DNA of 17,919 nucleotides from NCBI GenBank assembly GCA_964397295.1, contig CAYNJG010000151.1, positions 1 through 17,919 on the forward strand. Reading direction: 5' to 3'. A program made the position numbers and the translations under genes. This document shows, one piece after another, positions 1-8,138 of this stretch. The number at the start of each line of letters is the position of its first letter. Positions within the stretch are counted from its first letter, which is position 1. The notes below the pieces were generated by a model. The model saw only the letters and a program-made list of their open reading frames with translations. It had not been told where the DNA came from and searched no databases. This stretch comes from CAYNJG01 sp964397295. Lineage in GTDB: Bacteria > Planctomycetota > Planctomycetia > Pirellulales > Pirellulaceae.

Positions 1-1832
1 ATCCTGATGAGGTCTTTGACGCAAAGTTCTTTCAAGGTCAAGACATGATCATTACTGGCTGCCGTGACGCAGCTTGTCGAATCATGGACTGGCGTTTGGG
101 CTCGGAAATCGCTTCCAAAGCAATCGGAGGACTGGATGGCCCGATTTTTCAACTAAGCGTGGACAACGATACCATCCGACTCTTCGGTGGCGGTAATGTA
201 GCAAAGGCGATCAAGTGCCCGACGGGAATTAGCCGAGACGCGATCGACTTTTACCAATGGTGTACTGGACGTCGGTGGGTTTCGGTCGAGCAGAAGCCCG
301 TCGCGCTGACATCGAAACAATGGATAGAACACTGGCGACACCGCCCCAAAGACTATCTAAAACAGGAGGCGCAGGAACGACTCAAGCCAAGGCCTCTCTC
401 GCCGATGATGAGGTCCATGGCGGCTTACTTTGAATCCCCAGAGGCGTTCCAGGACTACGTGGAAGTCTTTACTTCTCTAGCCAACAACGATCCTCTTTTC
501 GAGATATATAGAGCCTTTCCGATTCTTGAGAATGGCAAAGTGGTTTCTCTCAGCTTGAAATGTCGTGACATCGAAGATCTGAGGCCGCTATCAAAACTCA
601 AAGATTTGAAAAAGCTGGACTTGCGTTTGACGACCTTTAGAGGTGGAGTTGCAGATTTAGACGGTATCCAAGATTTGCTCAGCCTTGAGACCCTCTACTG
701 CAATGGCAAGATTCGAGACCTCAAGCCACTCTCTTCGCTGCCGCTCAAGTCAATCGAAATGTGGAATCACGGGCAAGCCGACCTTTCTCCGCTCGCCGGT
801 CTTCCACTGACACACCTGAACTGTGGAGGTGGGCCAGTCACCGATTTGACGCCGCTCAAAGGGATGTCGCTTGACTGGTTGTGCATCAATTCAACGCAAG
901 TCTCGGATCTTTCGCCTGTCGCAGGAATGCCTTTGAAGACGCTGATGATCGCCAACACCTCCGTTACGGATCTAAGTCCGCTGGAAGGGATGGATTTGGA
1001 ATTCTTGGCGATCAATTCTGGATCCAAGAGGATTACCAATTTGGATCCAATACGAAAGCTTCCACTGACGGATCTTCATATCGACTCACCGGACAAGTAC
1101 GAAGAACTGATCGATTCGATACCAAGCCTTCGGAGGATCAATAATAAGACGCGGGTGCTTCTGTCAGATCTCAAACTCAGGGCGGAGTGGAGTCAATCAG
1201 CGGAGTGGCTCATGGACGAGGCCGCGGGATCCGAGATCGCGATCCGGATCAACAAGGAGGTAGCCGAAAATGAAATCCAGGAATTGGTTGGAAAGGGGAC
1301 TTTCGTTGGCGATCCACAATGGGTGCCTGGCGTTCGTGGAACGGCGCTCGATTTTGATGGTGTGGGAGACGGTGTCCTACTTGGCAACTCTGTATCCCGA
1401 TATGGCAGTACGGACTATACACTTTCGGCTTGGGTACGAACGACGGCAGACGACGGGCTGATCATCCAGCAGCGTCCAAAGATGGAGCAGGGGTTGGATG
1501 GTCAATTCAATCTTGAAATCAATGAAGGACGAGTTCGTTTTTGGAGTTACGACGGCGGCTATCAATTTCATTTTCAGTCGAAAGATGCCATCAACGATGG
1601 GGCTTGGCACCACGTAGTCGCGCAACGCGAAGGCCGCGAAGGTCGCATCTATGTGGATGGCAAACCGTCTGGATCGGCAGAGGGCCCCATCGCGCAACTC
1701 GACCCAAGCTTTGAGATGGCGATTGGCTATGATCTAAGAGACAACAATCGATACTTCAAAGGTGCGATCGACGAAGTCCGTGTGTACAGTTCGATCGTGG
1801 CTCCCGATGAGATCAAAGGTGCAGAAGAGTAG
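1..1832 (+). CDS. WD40-LRR-LamG multidomain protein, 5' truncated
   Basis: The frame is open to the left edge, so this is the C-terminal part (about 609 codons) of a larger protein. The first in-frame ATG, at 45, lies inside a WD40-like blade and is not a credible start. In order: the end of a WD40-like propeller (about residues 1-80, with a repeat ending CRIMDW), a linker, internin-type leucine-rich repeats (about 180-375, recurring pattern DLSPLxGMPLxxLxI with T-x-V turns), then a concanavalin-A-like LamG domain (about 430-605, with LSAWVRT, GAWHHVVA and GAIDEVRVY). In planctomycetes such proteins often carry an N-terminal Ser/Thr kinase or a longer propeller, but that part is outside the window, so this is inference. 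The domains point to protein or glycan binding rather than catalysis. The TAG stop (1830-1832) lies inside a palindromic repeat, so the repeat may have set the present C-terminus. Confidence 0.9.
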   Translation, partial: PDEVFDAKFFQGQDMIITGCRDAACRIMDWRLGSEIASKAIGGLDGPIFQLSVDNDTIRLFGGGNVAKAIKCPTGISRDAIDFYQWCTGRRWVSVEQKPVALTSKQWIEHWRHRPKDYLKQEAQERLKPRPLSPMMRSMAAYFESPEAFQDYVEVFTSLANNDPLFEIYRAFPILENGKVVSLSLKCRDIEDLRPLSKLKDLKKLDLRLTTFRGGVADLDGIQDLLSLETLYCNGKIRDLKPLSSLPLKSIEMWNHGQADLSPLAGLPLTHLNCGGGPVTDLTPLKGMSLDWLCINSTQVSDLSPVAGMPLKTLMIANTSVTDLSPLEGMDLEFLAINSGSKRITNLDPIRKLPLTDLHIDSPDKYEELIDSIPSLRRINNKTRVLLSDLKLRAEWSQSAEWLMDEAAGSEIAIRINKEVAENEIQELVGKGTFVGDPQWVPGVRGTALDFDGVGDGVLLGNSVSRYGSTDYTLSAWVRTTADDGLIIQQRPKMEQGLDGQFNLEINEGRVRFWSYDGGYQFHFQSKDAINDGAWHHVVAQREGREGRIYVDGKPSGSAEGPIAQLDPSFEMAIGYDLRDNNRYFKGAIDEVRVYSSIVAPDEIKGAEE

Positions 1833-1922
1833 CACGGCTCTCCGAACCGTGTCTCAGCCAAAAGACGGCTCGGAGTGCCGCGAAGAGTCTGTCTCAACGA
1901 CGGCTCGGAGAGCCGCGCTACT
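1828..1922. repeat. Palindromic CTCTCCGA-core intergenic repeat
   Basis: Two 23-nt arms, 1828-1850 and 1900-1922, are inverted copies with two mismatches (left arm starts AGTAGCACGGCTCTCCGA, right arm ends CGGAGAGCCGCGCTACT). Between them lies another copy, GACGGCTCGGAGTGCCGCGA (1864-1883). The two right-hand copies are each preceded by GTCTCA, giving a direct repeat (about 1851-1882 and 1891-1917). The element could fold into a strong hairpin and act as a terminator or mRNA stabiliser, although no T-run follows. It resembles the REP-like elements dispersed in genomes and is related in sequence to the hairpin at 5432-5453. Confidence 0.75.
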
Positions 1923-2243
1923 ATGTGCAAAAATCGGTGGACCTCTTTCTGATTGCACCCACGCTGCGCCGAACCACTCACCGGGTGTGAGTCAGATTAC
2001 TCTCCAAGAAAAATCTGATTTTCACCAAGGCGTCCGGCCAATTTCTTCGCTTTACCCCTTTAGCAGTATTCCGTCGAACCCCGACGGGGTGGCGACATGG
2101 GCAAGTTTTTCGCGTTTTCGCCGCTTTTCCAGACCCTTAGTAGTGAGTGTCCGAATCATATGTTCAGCCAGCAAAACAATAGCTTCGCCAAGTCCGTCAG
2201 AAAGAAATACCACCGATATACCGAGCTCGGTCGTTTGCAAACG
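1833..2243. other. Intergenic gap upstream of the EEP-fold gene
   Basis: Apart from the palindromic repeat at its left end (to 1922), nothing recognisable was seen. The following gene's frame is open from an ATG at 2097, with another ATG at 2160. Some of this stretch (2097-2243) would be coding if one of those earlier starts were used. Confidence 0.5.
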
Positions 2244-4895
2244 ATGCCGCTGAAACTAGCGTCGTTGGTCATCTGCGTTTGCAGCCTGCAATCCGCGACA
2301 GCGCAGCCAATCGATGTTATGACGTTTAATATCAGGGGTAGTGGCGCCGAAAGATCTATTCTCGATGACGATCTGCCCTATCGTTGGGTCGCCAACAACT
2401 GGACAACGATCCAGCATCCCAGTCGAGCCACACGAGTCCTCAGTGCCATCGCTCAGGCCGAACCGGATATCCTGGGGGTGCAAGAGTTGGACTTCTCAGG
2501 TGGCCTTTTCAACCAGTTCGACGATCTCAACTCGTTTATGTCCGATCAGGGGTACGGAACGTTCTCTCGCACCAGAAACGTAGACCCCGATGCTTGGGAT
2601 TCGCATGACGCCATATTTTGGAACGAAGACCGCTTTGTTCGGAATCCATTAACATCCGATGGTGGGCCCACCGCAGGTACATTCTGGTTGTCAGATACTC
2701 CGAACATACCTGGATCGATATCGCTAGGAGCTGGTTTTCCCAGAACCGCGAATTGGGTAATCCTCTATGACGAAATCGCGGAGCACGAAGTGTTCGTACT
2801 CAACACCCACTGGTCATACAGGACGGACCCCGAAGATACGTTCTTTTTTGATCTCCAGGGAAAGGCTGCTGAAGTGATAAGTGACCAATTGCCATCGCTC
2901 GCAGGTGGACGGCCTATCGTCATTACCGGAGATATGAACGTAGGCCAAGACAATGACGCGCTGGACGAGACGCTTGAGATGGGAGTGGGATTGACGAACG
3001 TCACCAACCTTCCCAGTAGCCACCCCGCTAGTCCTGGTGCCACAGGTGGTTCATTCCATTTGCCTTGGACCTCGGAAGGTGAGCTTGTTAATTTGAGTTT
3101 CGTGAACCGAGACCCCATCGACCACATCTTGGTTAGCGACGATTTTGTTATCCATAGTGCCAGAGTAGCACGCGAGCTCGGAATCCACGTTGAGACGGAG
3201 CGAATAACAGACGGTAGCATCTTGTTTCCGGCCTTTCCACAAGAAGAAATCAATCATGATCCGCACAATTTGGTCAGGGATGACATTGGGCAAGATTTCG
3301 TTGTGCTCTACCCTTCAGACCACTTCCCTGTATTGGCCAGTATTGAGTTTCTTACGCCTTTCCAACGATTGGAAGGTACCACCGCAACACTTGCAGGCGA
3401 TTGGTCTGTGCGCACCGTTCAGGTCGATACTGGAGTTGCAGGCGGCTTTGCAACAACCAGCCTCGAAACGGCTGAAAGAGCGATCGGTTTGGACAACAAC
3501 GATGTGCGTGTGATGGCTTCCGCAGAGACTATGGAGTCGGTCATCAATTTTGGCGACGGGGAGCGTGGTCGCTTTGATGAGGACCAGTTGTTCGAAGTTA
3601 GTGGCGACGACTTTGCAGTCGAAGCAACAGCAAGAATCGTCATCGCAGAAGACGGCGACTACATTTTCGGTTTCGGCGGTGACGATGGTGGACGTCTTTG
3701 CCTTGATGGTGCCGATTTCACCCTGCTAAACGAACGCGACGCTGCTCAGGGCGTTACCCGCCCAGACGGGGCGAACGCCGAGTGTATTCAATGGGCCGGG
3801 AACACGGGCAACAGCGACACGTTCGGCACCACCTTTATGTTGGCAGGCGAATATGATTTAGAAGTCTTGTGGTGGGAACGCGGTGGTGCCGAGTGGCTGG
3901 AGGTATATACCGGCATCGGTGACACCGCGGCAGGGGAAATGACGTTGCAATTGCTAGGAGATGTGGCCACCGATTGGGAGCGTGGGGTGGGAACTCCATC
4001 TCCGGTCGAAGATCCAACTCCTGTCCAACCGACGCTTTCCGGCGTTTGGTCAGTGCGCACCGTTCAGGTCGATACTGGAGCTGAAGGCGGCTTTGCAACA
4101 ACCAGCCTCGAAACGGCTGAAAGAGCGATCGGTTTGGACAACAACGATGTGCGTGTGATGGCTTCCGCAGAGACTATGGAGTCGGTCATCAATTTTGGCG
4201 ACGGGGAGCGTGGTCGCTTTGATGAGGACCAGTTGTTCGAAGTTAGTGGCGACGACTTTGCAGTCGAAGCAACAGCAAGAATCGTCATCGCAGAAGACGG
4301 CGACTACATTTTCGGTTTCGGCGGTGACGATGGTGGACGTCTTTGCCTTGATGGTGCCGATTTCACCCTGCTAAACGAACGCGACGCTGCTCAGGGCGTT
4401 ACCCGCCCAGACGGGGCGAACGCCGAGTGTATTCAATGGGCCGGGAACACGGGCAACAGCGACACGTTCGGCACCACCTTTATGTTGGCAGGCGAATATG
4501 ATTTAGAAGTCTTGTGGTGGGAACGCGGTGGTGCCGAGTGGCTGGAGGTATACGCGGGTGTTGGTGACACCGCGGCAGGGGAAATGACTTTTCAGCTCTT
4601 GGGATCACAGTGCAATCCAAATACCCTTGGTGACATAGACGATGATGGAATGGTTGGGTTCCCTGACTTCTTGATCTTGTCGAACAACTTTGGTCAAGAT
4701 CTGGCCGGCCATTCGCTGGGTGATGTCGACTGCAATGGCTCCGTGAACTTCAGCGACTTCCTCATCCTGTCTGCAAACTTCGGTGCAACCGCTGGAGCAG
4801 AAGCGTCAACGTCAGCAGTCCCTGAACCAAATTGCTTTGGCTTGCTGTCTATCGGCTTATTGGGCGTCGCTGCCGCATTCCGGCGCCGAAGCTAG
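2244..4895 (+). CDS. Secreted endonuclease/exonuclease/phosphatase-fold enzyme with duplicated PA14-like domains, dockerin-like repeats and PEP-CTERM tail
   Basis: The start at 2244 is chosen because it yields a clean signal peptide (MPLKLASLVICVCSLQSATAQ). In-frame ATGs at 2097 and 2160 would add 49 or 28 residues in front of it and cannot be excluded. Residues 23-370 form an EEP (DNase I-like) phosphohydrolase with the expected active-site motifs: FNIRG (N29), GVQEL (E81), LNTHW (H189), GDMNV (D230, N232), DHILVS (D293, H294) and SDHFPVLA (D359, H360). Two PA14-like domains follow (about 387-571 and 602-786), almost identical to each other. Next come two dockerin-like calcium loops (GDIDDDG, GDVDCNG, about 796-847) and a PEP-CTERM sorting tail (VPEP, hydrophobic stretch, RRRS). 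It probably acts at the cell surface or outside the cell on a phosphodiester or phosphomonoester substrate. The substrate (nucleic acid, lipid headgroup or inositol phosphate) cannot be told from the sequence. Confidence 0.93.
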   Translation: MPLKLASLVICVCSLQSATAQPIDVMTFNIRGSGAERSILDDDLPYRWVANNWTTIQHPSRATRVLSAIAQAEPDILGVQELDFSGGLFNQFDDLNSFMSDQGYGTFSRTRNVDPDAWDSHDAIFWNEDRFVRNPLTSDGGPTAGTFWLSDTPNIPGSISLGAGFPRTANWVILYDEIAEHEVFVLNTHWSYRTDPEDTFFFDLQGKAAEVISDQLPSLAGGRPIVITGDMNVGQDNDALDETLEMGVGLTNVTNLPSSHPASPGATGGSFHLPWTSEGELVNLSFVNRDPIDHILVSDDFVIHSARVARELGIHVETERITDGSILFPAFPQEEINHDPHNLVRDDIGQDFVVLYPSDHFPVLASIEFLTPFQRLEGTTATLAGDWSVRTVQVDTGVAGGFATTSLETAERAIGLDNNDVRVMASAETMESVINFGDGERGRFDEDQLFEVSGDDFAVEATARIVIAEDGDYIFGFGGDDGGRLCLDGADFTLLNERDAAQGVTRPDGANAECIQWAGNTGNSDTFGTTFMLAGEYDLEVLWWERGGAEWLEVYTGIGDTAAGEMTLQLLGDVATDWERGVGTPSPVEDPTPVQPTLSGVWSVRTVQVDTGAEGGFATTSLETAERAIGLDNNDVRVMASAETMESVINFGDGERGRFDEDQLFEVSGDDFAVEATARIVIAEDGDYIFGFGGDDGGRLCLDGADFTLLNERDAAQGVTRPDGANAECIQWAGNTGNSDTFGTTFMLAGEYDLEVLWWERGGAEWLEVYAGVGDTAAGEMTFQLLGSQCNPNTLGDIDDDGMVGFPDFLILSNNFGQDLAGHSLGDVDCNGSVNFSDFLILSANFGATAGAEASTSAVPEPNCFGLLSIGLLGVAAAFRRRS
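3408..3951 (+). repeat. In-gene tandem duplication, copy 1 (PA14-like domain)
   Basis: This pairs with 4053-4596 at an offset of 645 bp (215 codons). Read by eye, 3440-3907 and 4085-4552 (468 bp) are identical. Just upstream there are two substitutions (3436 and 3439 against 4081 and 4084), which change GVAGG to GAEGG. Identity decays abruptly after 3907. Confidence 0.95.
4053..4596 (+). repeat. In-gene tandem duplication, copy 2 (PA14-like domain)
   Basis: Second copy of the domain starting at 3408. The two are joined by a Pro/Thr-rich linker (about residues 575-600) that is not duplicated. The 3' end of this copy has diverged at several third positions (after 4552), unlike its silent-site-identical core. 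Confidence 0.95.
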
Positions 4896-4913
4896 ACGAG
4901 CTTGGCTTCGTCT
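4887..4913 (+). terminator. Possible hairpin terminator after the EEP-fold gene
   Basis: AGACGA (4894-4899) and TCGTCT (4908-4913) can pair, with inner GC/GC pairing and a TTG loop. CGAAGC (4887-4892) and GCTTCG (4905-4910) offer an alternative pairing. The structure overlaps the TAG stop at 4893-4895. No T-run follows, so a role as intrinsic terminator is uncertain. Confidence 0.3.
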
Positions 4914-5368
4914 GATGTCGCGAAACTGGACGATGGCTTGTCAACTTGAAGTGGCCAAGCTGTACAAGAGATTGCGAGCAGCGACAACGTAATCAGCTGT
5001 TGTTCTCCAAAGACTCGAAGTCTATGGCACTCGGTCTTCTGGGGATGGCAAATCACAGACTGTTAACCCAACATAAGGTTTGCGACGCAGTTGTTAGCCG
5101 TTTTCCGCTCGATCCACCGATTCAACCTGGAAGCCTCAGTGCAGGGCCTGACGTTTGCACCACTCAAGTCGCGATTGTCGGGAAGCATGTTGCAATTCTC
5201 GCGTCTCCAGGTGGACACGCGCGTGCTACCATCGACGCGGCGTCAATCTATCTGGTTGACCCAGCAACAAAGAAGATACGGTTTACTTCAAAGAAGTCGA
5301 TGGGAACTGAACCCGTCGCTGAACCTAGCTTACTGGCAGTCCAAGGTTGGCGTTATTCCGTCGATTAG

Positions 5369-5386
5369 CCCAACGTGTTCGTTGGG
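5369..5386. repeat. Small perfect hairpin
   Basis: CCCAACG (5369-5375), loop TGTT, CGTTGGG (5380-5386). It has a 7-bp perfect stem and no adjacent T-run. It lies about 80 bp beyond the stop of the minus-strand propeller gene. Confidence 0.55.
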
Positions 5387-5431
5387 ACCAGCCGCAATCT
5401 GGCGGAGGCTTAGGGCAGCAATCGGGTCATC

Positions 5432-5453
5432 GTAGCTCGCCTCTCCGAGCTAC
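5432..5453. terminator. Hairpin downstream of the propeller gene; CTCTCCGA-family palindrome
   Basis: GTAGCTCG (5432-5439), loop CCTCTC, CGAGCTAC (5446-5453): a perfect 8-bp stem starting 12 nt past the stop of the minus-strand gene. It resembles the left arm of the repeat at 1828 (shared pattern GTAGCxCGxCTCTCCGA). No U-tract would follow in the minus-strand transcript, so termination is possible but unproven. Confidence 0.45.
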
Positions 5454-5464
5454 TTTGGTTTCAA

Positions 5465-7762
5465 TCACAACCCGGCCGGGTGCGTAACTATCTTGACGTC
5501 GTCGTAGCGTGTGCCGCGTTCAAACTTGTGGCGAATACCGAAGTAGCCACCAGGTCTCTGGTCCGTGTTCACGCCGTCGGCGACTAGCTTGTCGTTCTGA
5601 AACCAATGGATCATTTTGGAAGTGACTTCGATGCGATGGTCGACCCAGCGTTTTCGCAAGGCGGCTCCAACGACTTTCTTTTTCCCAAGTGCCCCTTCCA
5701 CGTACGCGTCTTTCACAGTCGTGTCAGTGCCCGGTAGCTGACGTGTGTAACCGAATTCGACGCCATCATGTTTGAAAGTCGGTTTACTGGCACCGATGAT
5801 GAATCCAATGTAGTCATTGTCGTTGCACCATTGACGAAAGTGAATCGTGTAAGCGTTTCCGCCAGCGGCAATCGGAACGTTGGCAAACGCGATCGAGTTT
5901 TTCGAGCGACCGGCCTGTTGTGCGAAGTCTTTCAGGCCGCCGTCGGCTGCTTCCGGGATGCACCAAAACGAGCGTTTGTTTGTGTCAGCGGTCGGGTCGG
6001 CGATGACCCAGTTCTTTAGCACGTGGCCGAAGGGCGTGTCTGTCTTGTATGCGAGTCCGTCGGGTTCAGGATCACCAATGGTATTGCGGATTCGCTCGCC
6101 GCGGGACGATGCATCGAAGTTGTCGGAGAAGATCGTCGAACTGCGTTTCACCAGCCAAACTCCGCCGCTACGCCCGCTGTCACCTCGCTGTGGCGCGCTG
6201 AAGTCGGCGACATATAGCCAGCCCCGCGGATCATGGACGATGTCAAGCGGAGCTCCAAAACGCAGGATGCGATTGTCTTCGCCGACCAGTGGTTGATGGT
6301 CCGTGACGTTCCTGCCGTCGGCGGTCACTTTGTACGAATGCACGCCTCGCGTCGCAGTATAGAAGCAAAACAGCAAACGTCCTTGAAGCGATCCGGATGA
6401 AGTCCATTCGCAAACACCATCAGCACTCGGCCCTTTGTCCTTTTCCAAATCGCGGATAAGTAGAGACGGATCGAAATTCGATTCTGGATTGGTTCCAACC
6501 GGTAACGTCGCCACTTCCCACGGATCAACTTGGCTGGTCGGATTCCCGCCAAGCAGTACCCATTCGTTCCGCGATGGATTTGGGTGACCGTAGTACTTTC
6601 CCTCGGCGATTCGCAACATCATCTCCGCCGGGCGCGTGGTCACAGCGGGCAGGTGATCACGCGCGGGAGTTGTTTCGTTGGTGTCATTCATGTTAACGCC
6701 AGCAAACAAATTGCCCGACGAATGCCAACACAGATCGAACGCCTCGCGAATACCAGTGGCGAAGACTTGAATTGCTTCGGGATTCGTTCCAACCTCGAAG
6801 TCTCGGACGTCGAGCGGCTTGTTGTTTTCGAACGACGAATGACGGAGATTTATCGCCAGGGTGGCGGCGGATAACGGTGTTTCAGGCACTTCTGGTTTAC
6901 CACCCAGCATGGAGAGCGCGCCCTGTGAAACGAACAACCGTCCATCCGGTCCGAACGTCAATCCGCTAGCTGGATGATCGCCAGTGGGAAGGCCCGTGAT
7001 AACGTCTCGCATGGAAACACGTTCGCCATCGATGTCCACTCGGGAGATCGTGCCGCTAAAGTCGTTCGGCCCAAGGCTGAGTTCGTGTTGGCTATCATGG
7101 CTAAGCCAAAGTGTCACGTTCCCGATTGTATTCTGGGCATGCGAATGAGCCAATTTTGGATCGACAACGATTGCATTGAATCGTCTCTTGCGATCAAGCA
7201 GAAGCTTTGGCTCGCCCGTCGGTTTTCCATTTTCGTCAAGTGAATATGCGACGAGTTTGCCGTCCCATGTGCAGGCAAACAGTCTTTCGTTTCCGACCGC
7301 CAAGCCGCAAACTCCATCTCGGCGATCAATTTGCGTTTTCGTGAATTGGAAGTCCGCGATGTCGGTTCGTGGTGGCCCCGGTTTCCGACTGGTCGTATGG
7401 AAGCGAACTTTGAGTGGTTCAATCGCCGAGCCGCTACGACTCAGCAGCGCGGGCGTTATTTGCAATTCGTATTCCGTGCTGATCTCCAGAGGGTTTTCGA
7501 CAGAAAGCGTGACCACTCCTCCCAAGTCGCCGCCAATGTTTACCGCGACTTGCTTCCGATCGCTACGCCGAATCAACTTGATCGCTTTTTCATTCACCGT
7601 GGCCGGGTCAAACTTCTCGCTGACGTGAATCTGAATCAGCGGTTCCAGTTCGATTTCCTTGGTCTTGTGGCCGGGGTACACATTCGCGACGCGAAATGGC
7701 TGTTGGGCAAACGCCACTGGTGATGTCCCAAGGAGCACGATGATGCAGGCTATTGTTTTCAT
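5465..7762 (-). CDS. Secreted glucose/sorbosone dehydrogenase-like beta-propeller protein with Ig-like N-terminus
   Basis: The 765-aa product starts with a clear signal peptide (MKTIACIIVLLGTSPVAFAQ), which supports the ATG at 7762. Residues about 22-128 resemble a bacterial Ig-like domain of the SbsA / Big_5 kind (VANVYPGHKTKEI...EKFDPATVN...PLKVRFHTT). Residues about 140-565 look like the six-bladed soluble quinoprotein glucose/sorbosone dehydrogenase propeller (ASGLTFGPDGRLFVSQG, VFATGIREAFDLCWHSSGNLFAGVNMND, APLDIVHDPRGWLYVADF). Residues about 575-765 look like a LamG / 3-keto-disaccharide-hydrolase-type jelly roll (WCNDNDYIGFIIG, GYFGIRHKFERGTRYDDVKI). It is likely periplasmic or surface-bound and concerned with carbohydrate binding or oxidation. 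PQQ-binding and catalytic residues were not verified, so the enzyme activity is inference. It stands alone, not in an operon. Confidence 0.88.
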   Translation of the reverse strand: MKTIACIIVLLGTSPVAFAQQPFRVANVYPGHKTKEIELEPLIQIHVSEKFDPATVNEKAIKLIRRSDRKQVAVNIGGDLGGVVTLSVENPLEISTEYELQITPALLSRSGSAIEPLKVRFHTTSRKPGPPRTDIADFQFTKTQIDRRDGVCGLAVGNERLFACTWDGKLVAYSLDENGKPTGEPKLLLDRKRRFNAIVVDPKLAHSHAQNTIGNVTLWLSHDSQHELSLGPNDFSGTISRVDIDGERVSMRDVITGLPTGDHPASGLTFGPDGRLFVSQGALSMLGGKPEVPETPLSAATLAINLRHSSFENNKPLDVRDFEVGTNPEAIQVFATGIREAFDLCWHSSGNLFAGVNMNDTNETTPARDHLPAVTTRPAEMMLRIAEGKYYGHPNPSRNEWVLLGGNPTSQVDPWEVATLPVGTNPESNFDPSLLIRDLEKDKGPSADGVCEWTSSGSLQGRLLFCFYTATRGVHSYKVTADGRNVTDHQPLVGEDNRILRFGAPLDIVHDPRGWLYVADFSAPQRGDSGRSGGVWLVKRSSTIFSDNFDASSRGERIRNTIGDPEPDGLAYKTDTPFGHVLKNWVIADPTADTNKRSFWCIPEAADGGLKDFAQQAGRSKNSIAFANVPIAAGGNAYTIHFRQWCNDNDYIGFIIGASKPTFKHDGVEFGYTRQLPGTDTTVKDAYVEGALGKKKVVGAALRKRWVDHRIEVTSKMIHWFQNDKLVADGVNTDQRPGGYFGIRHKFERGTRYDDVKIVTHPAGL

Positions 7763-8138
7763 GTTGTTAGCATAGTATCGATGAGGCCTGAAGAAAGAGC
7801 AGCCAGACCTGACTATTACATTTCTGATGAAATCGCAAAGAAACTCGGAGCCGGATTGAGATTGCTGGCTTCACATCGGTACCGGTCTCCAAACCTGGTG
7901 ACTGGATACTGTCTCGATCTATTCGACCTCGGCCGCTTTGGAAAACTGACCGAGGATAGGTACATCGCTGAGGATAGCTCAATTGCTGCGAAGGACTCTG
8001 CTCTCGTAGGTCGTTCTCGCCATTGCTGCTTAACTTGCGTCGAAGTCTGACTCCAGGGTCACAAAGCCAATCGCTAAAGTGCGCCGGGCTGCTGCACACA
8101 TACAACCTAAGCATCTTGAAGTTGAAGCTCGAACAAGT
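7763..8138. other. Intergenic region without recognised features
   Basis: Frames on either strand (7781-8050 plus, 7767-8114 minus) lack any recognisable motif and overlap each other, so no gene is called. It should hold the promoter of the propeller gene, but no clear -35/-10 pair was picked out. Confidence 0.4.

Larger units (their letters stand above)
4896..5464. other. Non-coding region with two small palindromes
   Basis: Open frames here (4946-5368 and 5091-5435) have no family resemblance, no signal peptide and an atypical composition, so no gene is called. Two palindromes lie at its right end (5369-5386 and 5432-5453). Confidence 0.5.

Noticed and set aside
3419..4288. Repeated antisense frames (74 aa each) in the EEP gene
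   Set aside because: Shadows of the duplicated PA14-like domain; their similarity to each other only reflects the DNA repeat.
3408..4596. Interpreting the tandem repeat as a CRISPR or mobile element
   Set aside because: There are only two in-frame, domain-length copies inside a coding sequence, so it is a protein domain duplication.
5060..5105. ACCCAAC and GTTAGCC heptamers about 25 bp apart, resembling a short attC
   Set aside because: The spacing is too short, GTTAGCC breaks the GTTRRRY consensus, and no cassette-like gene adjoins it.
4946..5435. Two overlapping open frames (140 and 114 codons) on the plus strand
   Set aside because: They overlap in different frames, show no family motif, and their composition looks like random translation; palindromic repeats lie in the 3' part.
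7767..8114. Open frames on both strands in the gap before the propeller gene
   Set aside because: They overlap each other, with no signal peptide, membrane segment or recognisable domain.
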